A DNA stretch of 14,416 bases from Pseudomonadota bacterium (GTDB lineage: Bacteria; Pseudomonadota; Gammaproteobacteria; Burkholderiales; Burkholderiaceae_D): NCBI GenBank assembly GCA_023389425.1, contig JAEWEK010000131.1:1-14416 (forward strand), written 5' to 3'. Below, piece by piece: positions 1-6,364 of the stretch. Under the pieces are notes generated by a model. The model saw only the letters and a list, made by a program, of their open reading frames with translations, did not search any database and was not told the DNA's origin. The position numbers and the translations under genes were made by a program. How positions within the stretch are numbered: position 1 is the first letter of the stretch; every line of letters starts with the position of its first letter.

Positions 1-556
1 ACTGGCCCGAACCGGAGATCGACGGCGCATTGCCGTACTGGCTGTTGGTGCCGCGGTTGGCGCCAGGCGTCAGCTGCACCACCGAGGCGATGTCGTTCGC
101 GACCGGCAGCGCGCGCAGTTCCTTCGACGTGAACACCACGCCGTTATTGGTATTGGAGACGTCGATCACCGGGCGCGATGCCTTCACCACCACGGTCTGG
201 GTGGTGTCCGCGCCGGCGCCGAAGCTGGCCTCCACACCGGTACCGACCAGCGCCTCCACTTCGCGCGTCGCTTCCACCGCGCCGCCGCGCAGGACCTTGA
301 CGGTGTAGCGGCCCGGCGGCATCGAGTTCGCGGTGTAGCGGCCGGATTTATCGAGGTTCAGGCTGCGCTGCGCGCCGGTAGCCTGGTTCTCGATCACGAC
401 GGTCGCGCCGGCGGGGGTGCGCACCTCGCCAAAGATGGTGGTGGTGGCGTTCGACTGCGCCCAGGCCTGGCTGCTGCCGCCGGCTGCAAGTGCGATCAGG
501 ATGGCGGCGGCGCGGCGGATGGCATCGTCGCGCAGCTTCAGGGTCTTGGTTTTCAT
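1..556 (-). CDS. Oar-like TonB-dependent receptor, N-terminal part (cut by window edge)
   Basis: Outer-membrane TonB-dependent transporter; only the first 185 residues are present and the rest lies beyond base 1. The ATG at 556-554 is preceded by a strong GAGGAGA ribosome binding site, which fixes the start. Residues 1-33 form a signal peptide (basic start, Ala/Leu/Ile core, cleavage after Ala-Trp-Ala33). Residues about 38-115 resemble a carboxypeptidase-regulatory-like beta-sandwich (GRYT...PPGRYTVKV pattern). A TonB-box-like TQTVVVKA stretch (119-126) follows, and then the start of a plug domain with ELRALPV and QLTPGANRG. This order is typical of Oar-type receptors of Massilia-like bacteria. 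The gene follows the GH31 glycosidase on the same strand after an 81-base gap, so it probably imports the glycan that this locus degrades. The substrate is inferred from context only. Confidence 0.88.
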   Translation of the reverse strand, partial: MKTKTLKLRDDAIRRAAAILIALAAGGSSQAWAQSNATTTIFGEVRTPAGATVVIENQATGAQRSLNLDKSGRYTANSMPPGRYTVKVLRGGAVEATREVEALVGTGVEASFGAGADTTQTVVVKASRPVIDVSNTNNGVVFTSKELRALPVANDIASVVQLTPGANRGTNSQYGNAPSISGSGQ

Positions 557-580
557 GGCTGTCTCCTCGGATTTTGGTTT

Positions 581-621
581 GCAGGTCCCCCTCCCTGTTC
601 GGGACAGGGACCTGCGTTTTT
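581..621. repeat. Perfect 9-bp inverted repeat between the GH31 and receptor genes
   Basis: GCAGGTCCC (581-589) is mirrored by GGGACCTGC (607-615), with an alternative inner stem CCCTGT/ACAGGG (593-598/604-609). The T-run (617-621) follows the stem on the plus strand. The shape is therefore an intrinsic terminator for plus-strand transcription, yet no plus-strand gene lies to its left. Read on the minus strand, which carries GH31 and the receptor, the hairpin has no U-tail and sits just upstream of the receptor ribosome binding site. There it could act as an mRNA-stabilising or processing hairpin. Its role is not settled. Confidence 0.55.
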
Positions 622-637
622 GAAGTTGTGGATTGAA

Positions 638-3600
638 TTAGCGTGGGGTGACGGTGGCGCCTTCGCTTCCCGTCAGGCGGGCATTGGCCCAGTTGGCGCA
701 TACCTGGGCCGGATGCTGGCCCTTGGCGCCGAGGGTCCGCAGGCTCAGCTCACGCAGGCCGCGGATGTCGATTTCCGGCTTGACCACGCCGGGCGCCGCA
801 ACCAGGCCGCTGTCGTACAGCAGCTTGGCCCCGCTCCAGACCTGGAACTGCAGGCCGCCGGCCGCGCGGCAGCTGTCGTCGACACCGAGGTCGGCGCGCA
901 GCAAGTTCCAGTCGCCGCTCAGCGACAGGTCGAAGCGGCTGACCGCGCCCACGCCCACGCCCTTGCGGAACAGCAGGCCGTTCATGCGCATCTCGGCCGC
1001 CTTGCCGGCGGGCTTGTCGCGCGACACCGTCTTCGGCAGCGGCAGCTCGGACAGGTAGCGCTGGATCTCGGGGCGCTCCGGCTCCTGGTGCTCGAGGATG
1101 TGGAACTCCGAAATCGTGATCGGCGGGACGTCGGCCGGCAGCGCCGCGTCGTAAGCCTTTGCCGGTGCGCCTCCCGCGGCCGCCAGCACCATCGGGTCCA
1201 GCGCGCTGGCGCCGTCGCCTTCCGGATTCTGCACGCTCAGCACGCGGAAGCGCAGCAGGCGGCCGGCGGTGGCCGGGAAGGAGATGGTCTGCATGCCCTC
1301 GGCCAGCTTGAGGCGGCCACGCGCCACCGGCGCCCCCCAATCGCCATTGCTGTCGCCGACGTAGACTTCGTAGTCCCGCACCTGGCCGTATTTCCAGTTC
1401 TTGTCGTTGCGCGGCGCGATCTCGATGCCATCGACGAGGCGGCGTTCGGTGAAGCCGATCACCCACTCGTGCGGGCCGCTCTTCACGGCCTGGCTGCGCA
1501 GCGTGCGGAACCACGTGGCCGGGTTGCCGTCGAAGGCCTGCTCCAGCGGCTGGCCCGGCTCTTCGGCTGGACGGCTGATGACGTTCATGGCGTCGGCCGG
1601 CAGCGCGCGGCCCTGCTGCGGCGCGGCCGGGAAAGCATCATCGGCGGCGGCTTGCGCGACACCGCTCACGGCCAGCACCAGCGGCTGGCGGATATCCTGG
1701 ACCGGCGCCTTCACGTGCACGGTACCGAGGCGTTCGGCGCCGTCGAAGTACCAGCCCGCGTCCATGCCGTCCAGCGCCGCCTTGTCCGCGGCTTCCTTCA
1801 GTTCGGCCGCGCCGAGCAGCACCTTCGTGGGATGCTGGCGGCTGGGCATGCGCAGGCTGTAGCCGCGCTTGGCCAGTTGTCCGTTGTACGAACCTTCGAC
1901 CGGCTTGATGGTCACCTGCACGTCGCCCGCACGTTCACGCATGACGATTTTCTGCTGGCTGAACTCGCCGTTGCGGTAGCGGCGCGTGTTGCCGTCGTCC
2001 TCATACAGCGTGTACTCGGAGTCGCCTTGCGGGTAGACGTCGAAGCTCACGCGGTCGAGCGGCTTCTCGCCGTCGTACAGCATCTCCGGGTACATCGGCA
2101 CGATGGCGCCGGCGCGGACGAATACCGGCAACTTGTCGAGCGTGACCTGCAGGTCGATGTCCTTGCCCTGCGCGCCGGCGCTCATATGGCGGCCGTCCCA
2201 GTAGTCGAACCAGCGCCCCTGAGGCAGGTGAATGTTCTTGCGCCAGCCGTGGCTGACGGCCTGGCTGCGGTACACCGGCGCGACCAACAGGTCGCGGCCG
2301 AGCAGGAACTGGTATTTGTACGCCTCGCTGCCTGCGGCCGGGTCGTTCGGGTAATCCCACATCAGGCCGCGCACGATCGGCGCGCCGGTTTCTTCCTCCT
2401 CGCGCGTCAGCGTGTACATGTAGGGCGTGAGGCGCATCTTCAGCTTCAGGTAGCGGCGGTTGATGCTGCGGTAGGGTTCATCGAACCACCACGGATGCTT
2501 GCGCTCCGCCGCCGACCAGCCGGACATCCCCATCAGCACCGGCGTAAAGCTCTTCCACTGCAGGTCGCGGGTATAGGTCTCGGGGCTTCCGCCGAAGATC
2601 GCGTCGACGTCGCCGGTGGCGTAGGCCTGGCCGGACAGGCCCGATCCGACCAGGGTCGGGACGTGCCAGCGGATGTAGTCCCAGCTCGCGCTCTGGTCGC
2701 CGGTCCAGGTGACGGCATAGCGCTGCGTGCCGGCCCAGCCCATCACGGTCCAGATGAAGGGACGGCTGTCGGAGTTCTTCATGATGCCGTCCCAGGCGGC
2801 CTTGTTGGCGTCCAGCGAGAACTGGTAGCCCTTGCCGGTCCATGCCACGTCCAGCTTCTGCACGCGGGTGCCGGCGGTGCCGACCTCCCAGGCGATCTTG
2901 TCGACGCCGTTCTCGGTCCACAAGCCGGTACGGAAGCCGTATTGCGCGAGGCCCTTCACGGTTTCCGGCAGCGAGGAATAGCCGCAGCCGTATCCGTCGT
3001 TCGGCAGGATCCAGCCGCCCGGCATGTCGTATTCGCGGTATTTTTTGGCGACGCTGTCGATCACGTCCGGCGTCTTGCCGGTCGGGCCGTCGGTCCAGCC
3101 GCGCGGCACCGTACCCGGCTTCTTGACGTTGTCGCCGTCGTTGTAGCAATCGGCATCGCCGTAGCTCAGGGCCCAGCGCGGCAGCATCTGTGCGCGGCCG
3201 GTCCATTCGGTATAGCGTGCCAGCACGTCGTGGATCGAATTGCCGACAAAGTAGTATGCGTCGAAGCGGCCTTCCTTGTGCTGCAGGACGGCCTGGTCGT
3301 CCTCGCGCAGGTCGTAGTTCCCGTCAGCCCAGGTATTGCGCAGCATGCCCCAGCCGCGTGAACTCATCAGGAAGGGCGCGGGGCTGGGGCGGTCGCCCTC
3401 TTCCCATCCGCCTGAATACGACACCGGCAGTTCGCGGCCCTTGAATTCGAAGCGGCCGTTCTGCTGGCCGCCGCCGTAGAAGCGCTCGCCCTTGTCGCTG
3501 GAGAGCACCTGCACGCTCTGCTTGTCGGCGAGGTCGAGGGGCTGCAGTTCGTGCCACAGCGGCTTGGCGTCGCCAGCGCGGTACAGCGAGAAGCGCAGCG

Positions 3601-3952
3601 GGCTGCGCTCGACCAGCAGGGTCAGGGCAGCCGTGCGCAGCACCAACTGCTGGTTCTCTTCCTTGAATTCATACTTGACGTCGGCGGACGGCGTGGCGAC
3701 CACGATGGGCGCGGCCTTGTCGCCCGGGCCGGTCAACTCCTTGGCGCCGGCCTGGATATGGACCACGTCGGCGCGCGGCAGGCTGATACGGATGCGGGCA
3801 CCGGTGTCGGAGACGATGTCCCAGGACGGGCCGTCCGCATTGCCGGCGCTGACCGAGCGCAGCTTGCCGACCGGGGCGGCGAAAGCCGAGGCCGTGGCCA
3901 GCGCCATGATCGTCAGGGCGATAGAACGATGAAAGGGGTGGGCGGGTTTCAT
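638..3952 (-). CDS. Secreted GH31 glycosidase with F5/8C and NPCBM modules; predicted alpha-N-acetylgalactosaminidase
   Basis: 1104-residue retaining alpha-glycosidase of family GH31. The chosen ATG at 3952 gives a clean signal peptide (residues 1 to about 25, ending AFAA). The same frame extends upstream to a TTG at 4009, but that adds a His-rich, non-signal-like leader. Modules in order: N-terminal beta-sandwich (about 27-250), (beta/alpha)8 barrel starting near RWALSYGD (259-266), C-terminal sandwiches with a DUF5110-like part (about 600-770), an F5/8 type C module (about 789-925) and an NPCBM module (about 960-1095, with GVDDSC and the C-terminal ANWANARL pattern). By alignment by eye the nucleophile is Asp368 (KLDVAW) and the acid/base is Asp419 (WTGDQ). 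The usual WxDMNE or KTDFGE nucleophile motif is missing. It faces the aga operon across a shared control region. The GH31 fold is certain. GalNAc specificity is inferred from context, module set and catalytic motif; alpha-glucosidase or alpha-galactosidase activity remains possible. No clear Shine-Dalgarno is visible. Confidence 0.93.
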   Translation of the reverse strand: MKPAHPFHRSIALTIMALATASAFAAPVGKLRSVSAGNADGPSWDIVSDTGARIRISLPRADVVHIQAGAKELTGPGDKAAPIVVATPSADVKYEFKEENQQLVLRTAALTLLVERSPLRFSLYRAGDAKPLWHELQPLDLADKQSVQVLSSDKGERFYGGGQQNGRFEFKGRELPVSYSGGWEEGDRPSPAPFLMSSRGWGMLRNTWADGNYDLREDDQAVLQHKEGRFDAYYFVGNSIHDVLARYTEWTGRAQMLPRWALSYGDADCYNDGDNVKKPGTVPRGWTDGPTGKTPDVIDSVAKKYREYDMPGGWILPNDGYGCGYSSLPETVKGLAQYGFRTGLWTENGVDKIAWEVGTAGTRVQKLDVAWTGKGYQFSLDANKAAWDGIMKNSDSRPFIWTVMGWAGTQRYAVTWTGDQSASWDYIRWHVPTLVGSGLSGQAYATGDVDAIFGGSPETYTRDLQWKSFTPVLMGMSGWSAAERKHPWWFDEPYRSINRRYLKLKMRLTPYMYTLTREEEETGAPIVRGLMWDYPNDPAAGSEAYKYQFLLGRDLLVAPVYRSQAVSHGWRKNIHLPQGRWFDYWDGRHMSAGAQGKDIDLQVTLDKLPVFVRAGAIVPMYPEMLYDGEKPLDRVSFDVYPQGDSEYTLYEDDGNTRRYRNGEFSQQKIVMRERAGDVQVTIKPVEGSYNGQLAKRGYSLRMPSRQHPTKVLLGAAELKEAADKAALDGMDAGWYFDGAERLGTVHVKAPVQDIRQPLVLAVSGVAQAAADDAFPAAPQQGRALPADAMNVISRPAEEPGQPLEQAFDGNPATWFRTLRSQAVKSGPHEWVIGFTERRLVDGIEIAPRNDKNWKYGQVRDYEVYVGDSNGDWGAPVARGRLKLAEGMQTISFPATAGRLLRFRVLSVQNPEGDGASALDPMVLAAAGGAPAKAYDAALPADVPPITISEFHILEHQEPERPEIQRYLSELPLPKTVSRDKPAGKAAEMRMNGLLFRKGVGVGAVSRFDLSLSGDWNLLRADLGVDDSCRAAGGLQFQVWSGAKLLYDSGLVAAPGVVKPEIDIRGLRELSLRTLGAKGQHPAQVCANWANARLTGSEGATVTPR

Positions 3953-3990
3953 GTGATGATGTCGGACCGTTTTTGCGTTTCGATGAGGAT

Positions 3991-4019
3991 AATGTATGAA
4001 CAAAAGCAAGCTCGGTCAA
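3991..4019 (-). promoter_or_regulatory. Candidate sigma70 promoter of the GH31 gene
   Basis: On the minus strand TTGACC (4019-4014) is separated by exactly 17 bases from TACATT (3996-3991). These match the -35 consensus at 5 of 6 positions and the -10 at 4 of 6. The start codon follows at 3952, giving a leader of about 30 bases. Found by eye, not experimentally supported. Confidence 0.55.
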
Positions 4020-4026
4020 CAAAAAG

Positions 4027-4065
4027 GAAAGAAAAGTTTAAATAAATCCGAAATATGGTCGAAAT
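4027..4065 (-). promoter_or_regulatory. Possible AgaR-like sites upstream of the GH31 promoter
   Basis: Read on the minus strand, one exact CTTTC (plus-strand GAAAG at 4027-4031) lies 7 bases upstream of the -35 of the GH31 promoter. Two near copies, ATTTC (plus-strand GAAAT at 4050-4054 and 4061-4065), lie farther out, 11 bp apart. The helical spacing and the position next to the promoter suggest the same repressor controls both arms. This is weaker than the agaS-side cluster because two of the three copies are inexact. Confidence 0.4.
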
Positions 4066-4078
4066 GGCAGTCACAAAC

Positions 4079-4114
4079 CTTTCGCATCGACCAAAATCGG
4101 CTTCCATATCTTTC
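4079..4114 (+). promoter_or_regulatory. Two further CTTTC pentamers in the divergent control region
   Basis: Exact CTTTCG copies start at 4079 and 4110, 31 bp apart, roughly three helical turns. They lie midway between the GH31 and agaS promoters and could help repression of either arm, for example by looping with the main cluster at 4206-4244. Assigned only by matching the pentamer. Confidence 0.4.
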
Positions 4115-4139
4115 GATGTGTTGCGCAAACGGCACACAC

Positions 4140-4168
4140 GGCGGTCAATACGTGGTGAAAAGACCGCC
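4140..4168. repeat. Inverted repeat in the middle of the divergent control region
   Basis: GGCGGTC (4140-4146) is mirrored exactly by GACCGCC (4162-4168) around a 15-base spacer. An 8-bp perfect palindrome TTGCGCAA (4121-4128) lies just to its left. There is no T-run, so it does not look like a terminator. It could be an operator for a second regulator. It could also be chance. Confidence 0.35.
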
Positions 4169-4205
4169 TCGATTTGCGCGGACTGGCACAAATCCAACAC
4201 AGGCT

Positions 4206-4244
4206 CTTTCGTTTATCTTTCGTATTTGACTTTCGAAAGCTTTC
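4206..4244 (+). promoter_or_regulatory. AgaR operator candidate: four CTTTC direct repeats
   Basis: CTTTC occurs at 4206-4210, 4217-4221, 4230-4234 and 4240-4244, with steps of 11, 13 and 10 bp, close to one helical turn each. A GAAAG (4235-4239) abuts the third copy, making a local CTTTCGAAAG palindrome. Published comparative genomics of GalNAc regulons in proteobacteria describes AgaR sites as multiple CTTTC copies in varied arrangements. The cluster runs across the -35 element and spacer of the agaS promoter, as expected for a repressor. The cognate repressor is probably the agaR gene at 7726-8493. Confidence 0.75.
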
Positions 4245-4254
4245 TATTTAAGAT
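4226..4254 (+). promoter_or_regulatory. sigma70 promoter of the aga operon
   Basis: TTGACT (4226-4231) and TAAGAT (4249-4254) are separated by 17 bases; each matches the consensus at 5 of 6 positions. Transcription would start near 4261, leaving a leader of about 27 bases before the agaS ATG at 4288. Two CTTTC repeats lie in the spacer region, so repressor binding would directly block polymerase. Confidence 0.7.
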
Positions 4255-4287
4255 GAGCCGCACTGATAACTTTTTCGTCTTCCTTCG

Positions 4288-5424
4288 ATGACCACTCTTC
4301 TACAGCGCAGCCCACAAGCATGGAGCGAAATCGGCGGCCTCCACACGGCCGAGGAAATCGCCCAGCAACCCACGCTCTGGGGCGAACTGTACGCGATGCT
4401 CCGCGGCGAGCGTCAACGCGTGGATGCCTTCCTGGACGGCTGCCTGCAGAACCCCGCGCAGCGCGTCATCCTGACCGGCGCCGGCAGCTCGGCCTACGCC
4501 GGCGAAATCATCGCCGACGAGATCAATGCCGCCTGGCCCGCGCAAGTACGTGCGATCGCCACCACCACCCTGCTGACCCATCCCGAGCTGTACCTGGAAC
4601 CAGGCGCGCCGACCCTGCTGGTCTCGTTCGCCCGCAGCGGCGACAGCCCGGAGAGCCTGGCCGCCGTCAACCTGGTGCGCGACCTGGTGCCGGATGCGCG
4701 CCTGCTGAACATCACCTGCAATCCCGAGGGCACGCTGGCGCGCGACAGCGCCGGCGACAGCAAGGCCTGCACCCTGATGATGCCGGCCGCCAGCTGCGAC
4801 CGCGGTTTTGCGATGACCAGCAGCTTCACGTGCATGCTGCTGGCCGCGCTGTCGGTGCTCGGCAAGCCGGAACACAGCGACCGCATCGCGACCCTGGCGC
4901 AACTGGCGCAGGGCGCGCTGACAGCCTGGGAAGCGGATGCCGCTGCCCTCGGCAACCTGGCGGCGGAGCGCGTGGTCTATCTCGGCAGCGGCCCGCTCGA
5001 AGGCCTGGCACGCGAGAGCGCGCTCAAGCTGCTGGAACTGACCGGCGGCCGCGTGCCGGCGATTGCCGACACCCCGCTCGGCTTCCGCCACGGTCCCAAA
5101 TCGGTGCTGAACGGCGATGCGCTGGTCGTGGTCTACCACAGCACCAAGCCGCTGGCGCGCCGTTACGAAGCGGATCTCGTCGATGAACTCAAGCGCGACG
5201 GCGTGGCCGGCAGCATCGTCACGGTCGGCCCTGGCGGGGACATCGGCATCGACGTGCCGGATTGGACCGACGCCTGGCTGGCACCCCTGTGGCTGCTGGT
5301 GGCGCAGCAGGTCGCCCTGCACCGCTCGGCCGCGCTGCAACTGCGGCCCGATAACCCTTTCGCCAGCGGCACCGTCAACCGCGTGGTCAAGGGCGTCACC
5401 ATCTACCGCCATGATGAACACTGA
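4288..5424 (+). CDS. agaS: AgaS, galactosamine-6-phosphate deaminase/isomerase (SIS domains)
   Basis: 378-residue cytoplasmic sugar isomerase, close to the usual AgaS length. It should convert D-galactosamine-6-P to tagatose-6-P with release of ammonia; AgaS of Shewanella and E. coli has been shown to do this. Two SIS domains are visible. The first has the GAGSSAYAG loop (64-72) and the Ser-rich FARSGDSPES motif (114-123). The second has the LGSGPLEG loop (232-239), the ALKLLEL helix (245-251) and the FRHGPKS motif with conserved His268. It is the first gene of the plus-strand operon, 27 bases from a likely transcription start. No clear Shine-Dalgarno precedes the ATG. The 3' end overlaps the kinase gene by 14 bases, which indicates translational coupling. 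Placement beside a NagA-type deacetylase, AgaZ and an AgaR-like repressor makes AgaS much more likely than GlmS- or FrlB-type isomerases. Confidence 0.94.
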   Translation: MTTLLQRSPQAWSEIGGLHTAEEIAQQPTLWGELYAMLRGERQRVDAFLDGCLQNPAQRVILTGAGSSAYAGEIIADEINAAWPAQVRAIATTTLLTHPELYLEPGAPTLLVSFARSGDSPESLAAVNLVRDLVPDARLLNITCNPEGTLARDSAGDSKACTLMMPAASCDRGFAMTSSFTCMLLAALSVLGKPEHSDRIATLAQLAQGALTAWEADAAALGNLAAERVVYLGSGPLEGLARESALKLLELTGGRVPAIADTPLGFRHGPKSVLNGDALVVVYHSTKPLARRYEADLVDELKRDGVAGSIVTVGPGGDIGIDVPDWTDAWLAPLWLLVAQQVALHRSAALQLRPDNPFASGTVNRVVKGVTIYRHDEH

Positions 5425-6364
5425 AACGCGCGGCTATCACGGCATCGACATCGGCGGCAGCAAGATCGAGCTGGTCGCCTTTGCGGCCGACGGCGACACC
5501 CTCACCGAAAAACACCGCGAACGCGTCGCCACGCCGGGCCACGACTTCCAGCTCTTCGTCGACGCCATCACCGCGCTGGTGCAGCGCGGCGACGCGGCGC
5601 TTGGGTTCGCGGCCGCGGTGGGCATCGGCCTGCCCGGCATCGTCGACCAGGACAGCGGCCGCCAGCTCAGCTCCAATGTGCCGGCACTGAACGGCCGGCT
5701 GGTGGCCCCGGTGCTGGAACACGCCCTGTCGCGCCGCGTCGTGATCGGCAACGACTGCCAATGCTTCGCCCTGTCCGAAGCGCAGGGCGGCGCGGCCGAT
5801 GGCCTGCCCTCGATGTTCGGCGCCATCCTCGGCACCGGCGCCGGCGGCGGCTACTGCAGCAACGGCCGCCTGCACCGCGGCCTGAACGGCATCGCCGGAG
5901 AATGGGGCCATTGGTCGGCCCCGGCCCACCTGCTGGCGCGCTACGTGCTGCCGGTGATTCCCTGCCCCTGCGGGCGCGAGGGCTGTCTCGAACGTTATGT
6001 GTCCGGCCCCGGCATGAGCATGCTGCACCGTCATTTCGGCGGCGACGGCGCCGCGCCGATGGTACTGGCGGCGCGCGCCAACGTCGACGATCCGGTCGCG
6101 GCCAAGACGCTGGCGGCCCACCTCGACCTGCTGGCGCACGCCCTGTCCTGCCTGGTGCTGTCCTACGACCCGCACGCCATCGTGCTGGGTGGCGGCCTGT
6201 CCCAGCTTCCCCATCTCTACCAGCAGCTGCCCGCGGCGATCCGCCGCCACCTGTTCGCCAACGTGCAGGTGCCGCCGGTGCTGCCGCCGCGCTTCGGCGA
6301 CGCCGGCGGCGCCCGCGGCGCCGCCCTGCTGGCCCGTCAACACCTGAACGCGAGCGCACCATGA
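5411..6364 (+). CDS. agaK: ROK-family amino-sugar kinase, probable GalNAc kinase
   Basis: 317-residue ROK kinase that should phosphorylate free N-acetylgalactosamine to GalNAc-6-P using ATP. The N-terminal phosphate motif is GIDIGGSK (11-18). The catalytic Asp is in GNDCQC (Asp115). The ROK zinc site is formed by His167 in EWGHW and by Cys185, Cys187 and Cys192 in CPCGREGCLE. The C-terminal GGGLS is the usual adenosine-side loop. Two adjacent ATGs (5411 and 5414) are possible starts. The frame stays open upstream inside agaS, but the phosphate motif directly after these ATGs sets the start. The gene overlaps agaS by 14 bases and agaZ by an ATGA junction. The family also contains NagK (GlcNAc) and glucokinases, and sugar choice cannot be read from sequence by eye. 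GalNAc is inferred from the operon, as in Shewanella AgaK. The absence of PTS genes here agrees with uptake of the free sugar followed by a kinase step. Confidence 0.86.
   Translation: MMNTETRGYHGIDIGGSKIELVAFAADGDTLTEKHRERVATPGHDFQLFVDAITALVQRGDAALGFAAAVGIGLPGIVDQDSGRQLSSNVPALNGRLVAPVLEHALSRRVVIGNDCQCFALSEAQGGAADGLPSMFGAILGTGAGGGYCSNGRLHRGLNGIAGEWGHWSAPAHLLARYVLPVIPCPCGREGCLERYVSGPGMSMLHRHFGGDGAAPMVLAARANVDDPVAAKTLAAHLDLLAHALSCLVLSYDPHAIVLGGGLSQLPHLYQQLPAAIRRHLFANVQVPPVLPPRFGDAGGARGAALLARQHLNASAP

Noticed and set aside
620..3361. A 913-codon open frame on the plus strand, opposite the GH31 gene
   Set aside because: Its product is Ala/Arg/Gln/His-rich low-information sequence with no motif. 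It is the mirror of a high-GC coding strand, and the minus-strand frame has clear catalytic and module signatures.
638..3952. Simple annotation of the GH31 gene as alpha-glucosidase
   Set aside because: The DMNE-type nucleophile motif is absent, and the context is GalNAc rather than maltose or starch use. It is kept as an alternative rather than excluded.
3953..4009. TTG start at 4009 giving GH31 a 19-residue longer N-terminus
   Set aside because: The added leader is His-rich and would bury the signal peptide; it also overlaps the predicted -10 element at 3991-3996.
4117..4136. CRP-type site (TGTG...CACA)
   Set aside because: The half sites are 12 bases apart instead of 8, and the inner A/T of the consensus is missing.
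5117..5410. Upstream extension of the ROK kinase frame inside agaS
   Set aside because: The extension translates to Arg/Ser/Trp-rich sequence, and the kinase phosphate motif begins just after the paired ATGs at 5411 and 5414.
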